Assembly: GCF_003600155.1 (NCBI RefSeq)
Contig: NZ_QWLD01000003.1
Coordinates: forward strand, 1 to 64,000
Direction: 5' to 3'
Length of the DNA stretch: 64,000 nucleotides
DNA from: Nesterenkonia muleiensis
Lineage (GTDB): Bacteria > Actinomycetota > Actinomycetes > Actinomycetales > Micrococcaceae
Shown: one piece after another, positions 1 to 11,612 of the stretch
How positions within the stretch are numbered: the first letter of the stretch is position 1
Layout: each line of letters opens with the position of its first letter
Notes under the pieces: model-generated
The model's input: the letters and a program-made list of their open reading frames with translations, nothing else
The model's database searches: none
What the model was told of the DNA's origin: nothing
Position numbers and translations under genes: made by a program

Positions 1-9
1 TCAACAAAC

Positions 10-40
10 TTGGCACACTATTGAGTTCTCAAGCTACAAA
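10..40 (-). other. rRNA operon leader element (antitermination/processing)
   Basis: Read on the minus strand, this stretch holds TTGAGAACTCAATAGTGTGC. It is the element conserved in actinobacterial rrn leaders and spacers, tied to boxA-type antitermination and RNase III processing. It places a 16S rRNA gene, transcribed leftward, just outside the window. The rRNA itself is not visible. Confidence 0.75.
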
Positions 41-93
41 CACCCCAACACCACCAGAAAAAACCATCTGGATCGCTCCGGAGCAACTTCTCC

Positions 94-122
94 AAGTTAC
101 CGGTCTTGCTGGCGGCTGTCAA
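94..122 (-). promoter_or_regulatory. rRNA operon promoter, sigma70-type
   Basis: On the minus strand there is a perfect -35 TTGACA (117-122), a 17-nt spacer and a -10 TAACTT (94-99). It lies about 55 nt before the conserved rrn leader element. This is the best consensus promoter in the window and fits the strong promoter of an rrn operon downstream of tyrS. Confidence 0.7.
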
Positions 123-239
123 CTTGGCGTCTCCGCTGAGTTTTGAGCGCACCACTCTAGGACCGGGGCCTAAGAGGAGTAGTTTTCGGGGTGAATCACC
201 CCGGGTCGTGCTCTCGGTTTCCCGTGGGCACGAGTAGAT

Positions 240-269
240 ACTTTACACACACTTCCAACTATCTCGCAA
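240..269 (-). promoter_or_regulatory. Possible second rRNA promoter
   Basis: On the minus strand TTGCGA (264-269), an 18-nt spacer and TAAAGT (240-245) form a weaker promoter-like pair upstream of the first one. Tandem promoters are usual for actinobacterial rrn operons. Each hexamer matches consensus at four of six positions. A short inverted repeat, CGGGGTG/CACCCCG at 187-203, lies between the two promoters and has no T-run. Confidence 0.35.
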
Positions 270-343
270 ACTCGTTCGGCCGTGAGCCTTGCCACACCCG
301 AGAAGACCCATAAATCACGCTGATCTGGGGCGTTGCAGCGGAT

Positions 344-1660
344 TCAGGCTCGGGTGACCACCGCGAGATTCTTCTTGCCCCGGCGCACCAGGAGGTATCT
401 GCCGTAGAGCCAACTGGACTCGGGAACCGTGGTGTCAACGGCATCGACCTTGTTGTTGTTGACGTAGGCGCCACCATCCTGAACGGCCCGGCGGGCTTCT
501 GATTTGCTTGAGACGAGTCCCGTCTCGGTGAGCAGCGAAACGGCCGTTGCTTCCTCTGCTGAGAGCTGTACACCAGGAAGCTCAGCAGCAACTGCCTGGA
601 GGGTCTGTTCGTCGATCTCTGCGATCTCGCCCTTCCCGAAGAGCGCCTCGGAGGCGTCGATCACCTTCCTGGTGGCCTCCTCGCCATGTACCAGGACGGT
701 GACTTCCCAAGCCAGTCGCTTCTGCGCCTGGCGTTTGAAGGGCTCGGATTCAACAGCCTTCGCCAGCTCTTCAATCTCCGCCCGGGTCAGGAAGGTGAAC
801 ACCTTGAGCCGGGTGATGACATCGGCGTCAGTGCTGTTGAGCCAGAACTGGTAGAAGGTGTAGGGCGAACACAGCTCAGCGTCGAGCCAGATGGCATTGC
901 CCTCGGACTTGCCGAACTTGGTGCCGTCAGCGTTGGTGATCAGCGGTGTGGCCAAGGCATGGGCCGGCACCTCAGCGGCGCGGCGCACCAGCTCGGTACC
1001 GGCGGTGATATTCCCCCACTGATCGGAGCCGCCGGTCTGCATGAGGCACCCGTAGTCCTGATGCAGCCGAAGGAAGTCGTAGCCCTGGAGCAGCTGGTAG
1101 CTGAACTCGGTGTAGGAGATGCCCTCATCAGAGTTCAGCCGTTTGGCGACGATCTCCTTCTTGATCATGGTGCCCACACGGAAGTACTTTCCGATATCTC
1201 GCATCATCTCCAGTGCGCCGATGCCCTGCCACCAGTCCAGGTTGTTGACCATCTGGGCAGCGTTGTCTCCTTCGAAGGCGAGAAAGCGCTGTACCTGTGA
1301 CTGCAGCCGCTGCACCCATCCGGCTACGGTCTCTGGGGTGTTGAGCACTCGCTCACCAGCCTGCTTGGGGTCACCGATCAGCCCGGTGGCGCCCCCGACC
1401 AGCCCAAGGGGCCGGTGGCCGGCCAGCTGGATCCGCCGCACGGTCAGCAGCTGGACCAGGTTTCCGATATGCAGCGATGCCGCGGTGGGGTCGAACCCGC
1501 AGTAGTAGGTGATCGGCTCCCCGGCCAGGGTTTCTTCCAGTGCGGACTCATCTGTGGACACATGGATCAGGCCACGCCACTTCAACTCCTGGAAGACGTT
1601 CTCAAAGCTGGGGTCATTGCGCTGGGCTGCCAGCGCCGGATTCTTGCTGTTCTCGATCAC
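344..1660 (-). CDS. tyrS: Tyrosyl-tRNA synthetase
   Basis: Class I aminoacyl-tRNA synthetase that charges tRNA-Tyr in the cytoplasm. At 438 aa it has the normal bacterial length. Visible features are the HIGH-type signature in SLHIGN near residue 65, the KMSKS-type loop KFGKSEG near residue 250 and a C-terminal S4 RNA-binding domain. The start is a GTG with no clear Shine-Dalgarno site. A TAACGT hexamer ends 7 nt upstream (1668-1673), so it may be leaderless. It ends about 220 nt before the rrn promoter, a tyrS-rrn order known in other actinobacteria. Confidence 0.97.
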   Translation of the reverse strand: MIENSKNPALAAQRNDPSFENVFQELKWRGLIHVSTDESALEETLAGEPITYYCGFDPTAASLHIGNLVQLLTVRRIQLAGHRPLGLVGGATGLIGDPKQAGERVLNTPETVAGWVQRLQSQVQRFLAFEGDNAAQMVNNLDWWQGIGALEMMRDIGKYFRVGTMIKKEIVAKRLNSDEGISYTEFSYQLLQGYDFLRLHQDYGCLMQTGGSDQWGNITAGTELVRRAAEVPAHALATPLITNADGTKFGKSEGNAIWLDAELCSPYTFYQFWLNSTDADVITRLKVFTFLTRAEIEELAKAVESEPFKRQAQKRLAWEVTVLVHGEEATRKVIDASEALFGKGEIAEIDEQTLQAVAAELPGVQLSAEEATAVSLLTETGLVSSKSEARRAVQDGGAYVNNNKVDAVDTTVPESSWLYGRYLLVRRGKKNLAVVTRA

Positions 1661-1694
1661 GTCCAGTACGTTACCGCAGAAATGCGCCGAGCCC

Positions 1695-4013
1695 TCAGAA
1701 ACCGGTGGGGAGGGCTCGGGAGGCCAGCACTCGCAGAGACTGGGTGGAGCGAGTCAGGGCCACATAGAGACTGCCGACCTTTCCTGATGCCTCGTCCAGC
1801 AGTGCGGCCGGCTCGAGAAGTACGACGCCGTCGAACTCCAGTCCTTTGGCCTCATCAGCACTCAGAGCCACCACATCCTGGGCCATAGACCCAGCACCGG
1901 TTCCCACCCGCTGACCGTAGGCCCGCACCAGGGCGTCCCTGACTGCTGCGACCATCTGCTCAGGAGCGATCACGGCCACCAGCCCCTCCTCCAGACGCTC
2001 GTGCTCGGCGGCCACCGCGGTGACTGCCGCGGGGACCAGTGCGGCGGCGTCGTCGCATTTCTCGACCACAGGCGCATACTCGCCCTCACGCACGGTGCGC
2101 AGCGACGTGATGTCCAGACCATTGGCAGCGGCCACCTTTTCGGCCAGCTCCACAATGTTCTTCGGCGTGCGGTAGTTGACGGTGAGCTCTTCGATGCGCA
2201 GCCGGTCGTCGGTGAAGGGCCCGAGACCCTGTTCCCAACTGCGCGCAGAGGAGGGGGACGATCCCTGGGCGGTATCACCGACGGCGGTGAATGACTTCAA
2301 CGGGCATCGGCGCATCAGCACATGCCACTGCATCGGTGAGAGCTCCTGGGCCTCATCGACCACGATGTGCCCATAAGTCCAGGTGCGGTCGACCCCGGCG
2401 CGTTCAGAGGCGGTCATCCGTGGCCCGGTGTCTGCGTTGAGCTGGGCCACCGCCTCGGCGTCCAGGAAGCCTTCGATGCCCATCTCCTCCAGCTGCGGGG
2501 TAGCGTTCTCCACCGCCTTCTGGGCATTCTCCAGGTCTTTTTCCCGCTGGGCCCGCTGGCGGGCCTGATCACGTCCGGCGGATTCATCCAGCTCCCCGAG
2601 CAGCTCTGCGGCTTCATCCAGCAGCGGTACATCGGCGACGGTGAAAGCGCTGCCAGGTGAGCGCTGCAGCATGCCGCGCTCACCCTCGGTGAGCTGGGGG
2701 GCGACGTCGGCCAGGTAGCGCGGTTTCGAGAACAGGTCCTCCAGCAGCGCCTGCGGGGTCCGCGGCATCCAGCACAGGTTCAGCAGGATCCGCACATCAC
2801 GGGCACCTCTGACGTCCTCCACCACGTAGCTGCGATCGGCGTCGTTGCCCTCCGAGCGCTTCTCCAGGATCCGTTCGAGCTTGTCTGCGATCTCCCTGAC
2901 CATGACTTTGACAAAGGTCGAGCGCGCCTCGTTGTAGGGCTTGCCCGTCCCCCTGGCCCGTTCCAGCCCACGCTTGACCATCTTGGGCGTCACCGTGACT
3001 TTCACCCCTTCGACGCTGACCTCACGCGGTGCCGAAATGTTGCGGCGGCGGTGTTCGACTGCGCTGGCAATAATCTGCGCCCAGTCCAGGCGTCCCTTGA
3101 TCTCTTCGACCTCCGGAGTCGCTTCCTCCACTCCGCGGACTCCGGGGTAGAGATCGGCCAACGAGGACATGACCACTCCCGTCTCACCCAGGGAGGGCAG
3201 CACCCGTTCGATGTAGGACATGAAGGTGGCATTGGGTCCCACGATCAGCACACCGGCAGACTTCAGCCGGTCGCGGTGGGTGTAGAGCAGATAGGCAGCG
3301 CGGTGCAGGGCCACTGCGGTCTTCCCTGTGCCCGGGCCTCCCTGGACGACCAGCACCCCAGAACGATCGGCACGGATGATCCGGTCCTGTTCGGACTGGA
3401 TGGTCGCGACGATATCGCCCATCTGTCCGGTCCGCCGGGCGGTGACCGCAGCCAGCAGCGCGCCATCGCCGTGGTTCTCGGTCCCCTCCTCCAGCACTGT
3501 GGCATCGAGCAGTTCATCCTCCAGGCTCTGGACCGCCCGCCGCTTGAGCAGCAGATGACGACGGCGCCGCACACCGTGACGGTCGAAGGCGGTGGCTTGG
3601 TAGAAGACTCCGGCCTCAGGAGCCCGCCAGTCCAGCATCAGCCGCTGCCGAGCCTCAGAGGTCAGCCCAATGCGTCCGATGTAGCGGGCTTCCCCGTTGT
3701 CCAGATCCAGCCGGCCGAAGACCATACGGTCGTCGACGGCATTGAGCTGCGCCAGCCGGTCTTCGTACATGGTGGCGAAGGCATCCCGCTCAGAGATGTT
3801 CTGCATGGTGCCCACTGCGCCGGTGGAGCGAACTTTGGACAGCTGCTGCTGATTCTCTTGGCGCAGCTCATCCAGCCGGCGGTAGAGGGCGGCAACGTAC
3901 TCGCGCTCCTGGTCTATCCCCGCCTCGATCGGTGGCAGTGGGATCAGTCCGGCGTCGCCGTCATGTCCATTAAGATCAGCGGCCGTTGACGCTGTGGTGT
4001 CGGTGTCACTCAT
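1695..4013 (-). CDS. HelD/HelR-like ATPase (UvrD-family, RNA polymerase-associated)
   Basis: Superfamily 1 helicase-like protein of 772 aa. Walker A is GGPGTGKT near residue 225 and Walker B is VDEAQELSPMQW; the closing motif is VALTRSTQSLRV. The N-terminal antiparallel coiled-coil (EREYVAALYRRLDELRQE) and large insertions resemble HelD/HelR, which remove RNA polymerase from DNA and can protect it from rifampicin. The ATG at 4013 is chosen over an upstream TTG because GGGAGAG precedes it. No rifampicin-associated element was seen upstream. A general UvrD/PcrA-like helicase is the alternative. tyrS starts 34 nt downstream on the same strand. Confidence 0.8.
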   Translation of the reverse strand: MSDTDTTASTAADLNGHDGDAGLIPLPPIEAGIDQEREYVAALYRRLDELRQENQQQLSKVRSTGAVGTMQNISERDAFATMYEDRLAQLNAVDDRMVFGRLDLDNGEARYIGRIGLTSEARQRLMLDWRAPEAGVFYQATAFDRHGVRRRRHLLLKRRAVQSLEDELLDATVLEEGTENHGDGALLAAVTARRTGQMGDIVATIQSEQDRIIRADRSGVLVVQGGPGTGKTAVALHRAAYLLYTHRDRLKSAGVLIVGPNATFMSYIERVLPSLGETGVVMSSLADLYPGVRGVEEATPEVEEIKGRLDWAQIIASAVEHRRRNISAPREVSVEGVKVTVTPKMVKRGLERARGTGKPYNEARSTFVKVMVREIADKLERILEKRSEGNDADRSYVVEDVRGARDVRILLNLCWMPRTPQALLEDLFSKPRYLADVAPQLTEGERGMLQRSPGSAFTVADVPLLDEAAELLGELDESAGRDQARQRAQREKDLENAQKAVENATPQLEEMGIEGFLDAEAVAQLNADTGPRMTASERAGVDRTWTYGHIVVDEAQELSPMQWHVLMRRCPLKSFTAVGDTAQGSSPSSARSWEQGLGPFTDDRLRIEELTVNYRTPKNIVELAEKVAAANGLDITSLRTVREGEYAPVVEKCDDAAALVPAAVTAVAAEHERLEEGLVAVIAPEQMVAAVRDALVRAYGQRVGTGAGSMAQDVVALSADEAKGLEFDGVVLLEPAALLDEASGKVGSLYVALTRSTQSLRVLASRALPTGF

Positions 4014-4118
4014 GCGGTGGTGAGACTCTCCCGTTTTCGGCAAAACGATCAGTCAATCCTACCGCCTATCACGTAAACGGGAGGTGACGGCCTGATCACC
4101 GCTCGTGGCGAGCCCCGC

Positions 4119-4787
4119 TCAGCCCACACGGACCAGGGTGAAACCGTCCCAGCCCTTCATACCGACAGTCTGCAGCGCTGTGGCGGTGAGCCCGGGCTGC
4201 TCGGCGATCATGTCGATCAGCCGACGGGTGCCGATGATGTCCGGGTCCTCGGAGGTTTCGTCGATCACCTTGCCCCCGCGCACGGTGTTGTCGATGACGA
4301 TCACGGTTCCCGGTCTGCTCAGCTGCACCGCGGCGTCGAGGTAGGTGGGGTTGGACCTCTTGTCGGCGTCGATGAACACCAGGTCGAAGCGCTCTGCTCC
4401 CTGGTCGATCATGCTCTGCACCGAATCGGCGGCGGCGCCGAGCATGATCCGCACGCGATCGGCAACACCGGCGCGCTCGAAGTTTGCCCGGGCAACGGCG
4501 GCGTTGGTCTCCTCCAGCTCACAGGTCACCACATCTGCCTCGGCCCCGGCGGCCCGAGCCATCCAGATCGCGGAGTATCCGGCCAGGGTGCCGATCTCCA
4601 GTATCCTCCGGGCCCCGGTGATCTGGACCAGCAGACTCAGGAATGCGCCCATATTCGGGGCGACGTCGATGCCGGGAAAGAGCGTGTCCCCAGAGCTCTC
4701 CCTGGTGGCCTCCAAGACCTGGTCCTCCTGGACCAGCTTGTCGATGAAGTACCGGTCAACCTGTGCCCACTGCTCTGCTGTGCTCAT
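4119..4787 (-). CDS. O-methyltransferase, family 3 (caffeoyl-CoA/catechol type)
   Basis: SAM-dependent O-methyltransferase of 222 aa. The SAM loop is RRILEIGTLAGYSAIWMARA and the metal/substrate segment is FDLVFIDADKRSNPTYLD, both typical of the divalent-metal-dependent catechol/caffeoyl-CoA family. The substrate cannot be told from sequence. A TACGCT hexamer (4795-4800) ends 7 nt before the ATG and there is no Shine-Dalgarno site, which suggests a leaderless mRNA. It is a separate unit between mpg and helD-like. Confidence 0.88.
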   Translation of the reverse strand: MSTAEQWAQVDRYFIDKLVQEDQVLEATRESSGDTLFPGIDVAPNMGAFLSLLVQITGARRILEIGTLAGYSAIWMARAAGAEADVVTCELEETNAAVARANFERAGVADRVRIMLGAAADSVQSMIDQGAERFDLVFIDADKRSNPTYLDAAVQLSRPGTVIVIDNTVRGGKVIDETSEDPDIIGTRRLIDMIAEQPGLTATALQTVGMKGWDGFTLVRVG

Positions 4788-4792
4788 GGATC

Positions 4793-5554
4793 TCAGCGTA
4801 GCGCAGAGGGTTCGTCAGGCGGTCGCGGCCGGACTCCGCTCCGTTTCAGGCCTTGCCTGCCCGGACGGTACTGCGAGACCGTGGGGTGTCCCTCGATCCA
4901 GAACCGCCAAGGGAAGGCCTCGGTGCCGCCGGCGCCGGAGACGCCCACCCGCGGACCCGAGCCGACGGCGGGGATCGGCGCCTGTGCTGGTGTGAGTCGG
5001 AAGCTCACCTCCGTATTGGGTCCCGGTGGTGCGCCGGCGTCGTCATGCGGTTCTCTCTGCACTGTCTTTTCTTCCTGCGCAGTCTGTTCAATCAACGCAG
5101 TCTGCTCTACCTGCACTGCGCTGCCGTCCATCGGCAGGGTCACCCCCAGCCCCTGTCCCAGCCGGCCGGGCCCGGAGAGCAGCTTGGCGCCGGTATCCTT
5201 GCCGCCCCGGCGGTCGACAGCGAGATCACGGCCGGTGAGCACCTCAGCGGCGCGCAGCAGCACTCCGCCGGCGGCGGCGGTGTGGGCAGTGAGGTTCAGG
5301 CAGTAGTGGATCCCGTAGGACTGGTACACATAGGCATGCCGGGGTGGGCCGAACAGCGAGGCGTTGCGTGCGGTCCTACCCCTGTAGCTGTGCGCTCCAG
5401 GGTCCTCGCCCTGACCTCCATAGGCCTCCACCTCGGTCAGCCGCACGGTGACCGAGCCGCGGTCAGTGGTCACCGTCAGCTCACAGCCCAGCAGATGCGG
5501 GGCCAGTTCCACGGCGTGGGAGTCGAATAGCGCCCTGAGCTGTTGGGCATCCAC
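4793..5554 (-). CDS. mpg: DNA-3-methyladenine glycosylase (AAG/MPG family)
   Basis: Base-excision repair enzyme that removes alkylated purines. The signature LTEVEAYGGQGEDPGAHSYR includes the catalytic Glu (E41, matching human AAG E125). The pocket segment is HAYVYQSYGIHYCLN and the DNA-contacting end is DTGAKLLSGPGRLGQGLG. The GTG at 5554 is chosen for the GAGAGGAGG site just upstream; the frame stays open further but without family similarity. The protein is 253 aa. Residues about 145-182 are an unusual Glu/Gln/Thr-rich insert with repeated EQTA. It starts 15 nt after the transglycosylase stop, so the two are probably cotranscribed. Confidence 0.92.
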   Translation of the reverse strand: MDAQQLRALFDSHAVELAPHLLGCELTVTTDRGSVTVRLTEVEAYGGQGEDPGAHSYRGRTARNASLFGPPRHAYVYQSYGIHYCLNLTAHTAAAGGVLLRAAEVLTGRDLAVDRRGGKDTGAKLLSGPGRLGQGLGVTLPMDGSAVQVEQTALIEQTAQEEKTVQREPHDDAGAPPGPNTEVSFRLTPAQAPIPAVGSGPRVGVSGAGGTEAFPWRFWIEGHPTVSQYRPGRQGLKRSGVRPRPPDEPSALR

Positions 5555-5568
5555 AAGCGGCCCTCCTC

Positions 5569-9081
<3,513 letters not shown>

Positions 9082-9382
9082 TGCTGCTCCTCAAAAATGG
9101 GTTGGTGCATTTGGCTCACTGATAGTCTACATAATTATTCGAACCCATGCATACTTATCGTTATAGCCGGCGGATGAGGGGCGATATGGACCGAATCGCC
9201 CACTGAGGGGCCCGCAGCCAGGGGCACCGGTCTTCCTCAGTACGGCCAGCCACTCGGCCATGCCGCTAGTGGCCTTGAATCATGCCGTTGTTGGGATCTC
9301 ATGGACCTATAGGACCCTGATATCCAGCTGACCCCATGAAAACCGGATCCCACTGCCGCCATCAGCCCGTTAAGCTGATGGG
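9082..9382. promoter_or_regulatory. argG / ankyrin gene divergent region with candidate ARG box
   Basis: The AT-rich segment 9129-9164 holds TAATTATTCG and ATGCATACTTAT, which resemble the TGCATAA-type half-sites before argC. It is the likely ArgR operator for argGH, at moderate confidence. On the other side, TAAGCT (9371-9376) ends 6 nt before the ankyrin ATG. I see no gene or other structure in the remaining part, about 9170-9365. Confidence 0.45.
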
Positions 9383-9808
9383 ATGGCCGATGAGACCACA
9401 GCTGAGCCCACCGAGCTGACCGATGAGCAGCTGGAGTTCCTCAACTCGCTGTTCGATCGTGCCCGTAACGGTCAGACTGATGAGCTGCTGGGGCTGATCG
9501 ACCAAGGCATCCCGGTGAACCTCACCAACGCCCAGGGCGACACGCTGCTCATCCTGGCGGCCTATAACGACCACGCGGACCTGGCCCTCGGGCTGATTCA
9601 GCGTGAGGCTGACGTCGACCGTCTCAATGACCGTGGACAGGGTGCCCTGAGCTGTGCGGTCTTCCGGCAGAACCAGCAGATCACCAGCCTGCTGCTCGAG
9701 GCCGGCGCCGACCCTCATCTCGGTGAGCAGAGCGCCTATGCCGTCATCGACATCTTCGGCCTGGATTCCATGCGCTCCTTGATCGACCAGTACGTCCAGG
9801 AGATCTGA
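9383..9808 (+). CDS. Ankyrin repeat protein
   Basis: A 141-aa soluble protein made mostly of ankyrin repeats. Recognisable units include GLIDQGIPVNLTNAQGDTLL, ILAAYNDHADLALGLIQREA and LLLEAGADPHLGEQSAYAVI, with TLLILAA and GADPHL in the classical positions. Such proteins bind partner proteins, but no partner is evident here. There is no Shine-Dalgarno site, and a TAAGCT hexamer lies 6 nt before the ATG, suggesting leaderless expression. It diverges from argG. Confidence 0.85.
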   Translation: MADETTAEPTELTDEQLEFLNSLFDRARNGQTDELLGLIDQGIPVNLTNAQGDTLLILAAYNDHADLALGLIQREADVDRLNDRGQGALSCAVFRQNQQITSLLLEAGADPHLGEQSAYAVIDIFGLDSMRSLIDQYVQEI

Positions 9809-9849
9809 CCGTCGCTGAGCCACCGTGGACCGCCTGTTAGGGTGTGGAG

Positions 9850-9960
9850 TGACCGAGGGGTGTCCTGGCTGAAGGACTGAGATGCCGCTGGCTCACGCAA
9901 TGAGCAGCGCGGCAACCCTTTGAACCTGATCCGGGTCATGCCGGCGAAGGGACGGGGCTC
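9850..9960 (+). promoter_or_regulatory. TPP riboswitch (thi box)
   Basis: The conserved core is intact: GGGGTGTCC, then CTGAGATG, then ACCCTTTGAACCTGATCCGG, then GTCATGCCGGCGAAGGGA. This is the thiamine-pyrophosphate aptamer in the sense orientation for tenA, whose ATG is about 75 nt downstream. No terminator hairpin with a T-run follows. Regulation by hiding the GAGGAG ribosome site, as usual in actinobacteria, is the likely mechanism (inferred). Confidence 0.95.
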
Positions 9961-10031
9961 TTCGCGCATCCGCTAGAGATTCACCGCTCCCCGCCTGGCC
10001 CGAGCCGGACCATCAACCCTGAGGAGAGCAG

Positions 10032-10688
10032 ATGAGCGAGCGTTTCACCGACACCCTCCGCGCAGAGAGCCAACCGACCTGGAACGACGCCGTCGGGCAC
10101 CGTTTTGTCCGCGAGCTGCTGGCAGGTGAGATCAGCGACGACGTGATGGCCGCCTATCTGGTTCAGGACCACAGGTTTCTCGACTCATTCGTCACCCTGC
10201 TCGGGTCCGCGATCGCCAGTGCCGACACCTTTGAGGCGCGACTGCGCTTCGGCAGTTTCGCCGGGATGGTCTGCAGCGAGGAGAACACATACTTCCTGCG
10301 CGCCTTCGACGCCCTCGGCGTCACCGATGAGCAGCGCACCACAACGCCGGACACCGCGCCGACCGCAGGCTTCAAGGCCATCATGCGCGAGGCCGCAGAG
10401 ACCCGCGACTATACGGCGGCGCTGGCGGTGCTCAACGTGACCGAATGGCTTTACTACGAATGGGCACGCACCCTACAAGGCCCGCTGCCGGAGAACTTCG
10501 TGCACGCCGAGTGGATTACCTTGCATGACAACCCCGCCTTCACCGAGTTCGTGGAGTTCCTGCGCAGCGAGCTCGACCGGCTGGGGCCGGGGGCCGACGA
10601 TGTGGCGCGCGACTTCTTCCACCGTGCCGTCGGCCTGGAGCTGGACTTCTTCGACGCCGTCTACACCGCAGCAGAGAACCGGTCATGA
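10032..10688 (+). CDS. tenA: TenA family aminopyrimidine hydrolase / thiamin salvage protein
   Basis: Thiaminase-II/TenA family protein of 218 aa, all alpha-helical. Family segments include AYLVQDHRFLDSFV, FGSFAGMVCSEENTYFLRAF and FFHRAVGLELDFFDAVY. TenA_C enzymes carry a catalytic Cys in the central helix; here that helix reads VLNVTEWLYYEWA, with no Cys and an E-W pair. This points to the TenA_E branch, which salvages degraded thiamin. The TPP riboswitch upstream supports a thiamin role. GAGGAG lies just before the ATG. Confidence 0.9.
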   Translation: MSERFTDTLRAESQPTWNDAVGHRFVRELLAGEISDDVMAAYLVQDHRFLDSFVTLLGSAIASADTFEARLRFGSFAGMVCSEENTYFLRAFDALGVTDEQRTTTPDTAPTAGFKAIMREAAETRDYTAALAVLNVTEWLYYEWARTLQGPLPENFVHAEWITLHDNPAFTEFVEFLRSELDRLGPGADDVARDFFHRAVGLELDFFDAVYTAAENRS

Positions 10689-10744
10689 CGCTCTTCGCAC
10701 TGGAACCCTTCCGTCCGCTGCTGAATCTGCGTCCGGATGCCTGA
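10685..10744 (+). CDS. Possible 19-codon linker ORF between tenA and methyltransferase gene
   Basis: This tiny frame starts with an ATG overlapping the tenA stop (ATGA). It encodes MTLFALEPFRPLLNLRPDA and stops just inside the next gene, whose ATG (10737) overlaps it out of frame. It may be a translational-coupling bridge or simply chance. No similarity is recognised. Confidence 0.2.
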   Translation: MTLFALEPFRPLLNLRPDA

Positions 10745-11474
10745 GATTCTTGACGGGGAGTTCAGGGATCCGCGCCTCGCGGCGGTCTATGACGCGTTAG
10801 ACCCTGACCGCACAGACCTGCGGCAGTATCAGCAGATCCTGCTCGAGGAGTTCGGTGCCTCCACAGTGCTGGACATTGGCTGCGGGACTGGGGTCTTTGC
10901 GCTCCAGCTGGCCGCATGCGGAGTCACCGTCCACGGCGTCGACCCCGCCGAGGCCTCCCTCAAGGTCGCCCGGAGCAAACCCGGAGCCGACGCCGTGACG
11001 TGGCATGCCGGCACTGCCGATACGTTGCCCCCGCTGCAGGTGGACGCCATCACCATGACCGCGAACGTCGCACAGGTCTTCATCACCGATGAGGACTTCG
11101 ACCGCGTGCTCAGCGCCGGGTTCAGCCGGCTGCGCCCCGGCGGCGTGCTGGTCTTCGAGGCCCGGCGTGCGGAGGATCGCGGTTGGGAACGTTGGACACG
11201 CGAGCAGACCCGAAAAACCGTCCAGGCTCTTGATGTGGGGCGCGTCGATTCCTGGAATGAGCTGCGCGCAGTTGACGGCGAGCTCACCACTCACGCCGTC
11301 CCGGTGATCTTCCATCACGACGGCGCCCGCTACGACTCCGTCTCCACCCTTAGGTTCCGCTCCCGCGAGGCCATCGAGGCAGCGCTGGAACGCACAGGTT
11401 TCACGGTCCACGATGTCCGCGACACCGAGTACGCACCGGGCCGGGGCTGGATGTATATCGCCCTCGTGCCTTGA
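10737..11474 (+). CDS. Class I SAM-dependent methyltransferase
   Basis: Methyltransferase of 245 aa. Motif I is STVLDIGCGTGVFALQLAA, the acidic post-I residue lies in VTVHGVDPAEASL, and SRLRPGGVLVFEARR is the usual motif III strand. The substrate is unknown; it resembles small-molecule (UbiE/BioC-like) methyltransferases. It lies 48 nt after tenA on the same strand, so the TPP riboswitch may control it too. No good Shine-Dalgarno site precedes the ATG, so translation may depend on coupling. Confidence 0.85.
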   Translation: MPEILDGEFRDPRLAAVYDALDPDRTDLRQYQQILLEEFGASTVLDIGCGTGVFALQLAACGVTVHGVDPAEASLKVARSKPGADAVTWHAGTADTLPPLQVDAITMTANVAQVFITDEDFDRVLSAGFSRLRPGGVLVFEARRAEDRGWERWTREQTRKTVQALDVGRVDSWNELRAVDGELTTHAVPVIFHHDGARYDSVSTLRFRSREAIEAALERTGFTVHDVRDTEYAPGRGWMYIALVP

Positions 11475-11612
11475 TCAATGTCCGTGATCGAAGCGCACTC
11501 CGGTCGGACTGACGAACAGGCTCACCTCCCTGTGACGCAGAACGGCCTGCCGGAAATGTACCTGGTGAGAAAACGGCAGGCTCGCGTACAGTCGGGAGCA
11601 GGAGGCTGAAGA

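Noticed and set aside
187-203. CGGGGTG/CACCCCG inverted repeat as a terminator of tyrS
   Set aside because: There is no T-run on either strand, and it lies between rrn promoters, so a terminator call is not supported.
504-1505. Long open frames opposite tyrS
   Set aside because: They mirror the codon structure of tyrS, lack family similarity and ribosome sites, and are expected shadows in GC-rich DNA. The same holds for similar frames opposite pheT, argJ, lctP and other genes.
4014-4118. Search for a rifampicin-associated element before the HelD-like gene
   Set aside because: No palindrome of the described type is present, so rifampicin control is not claimed.
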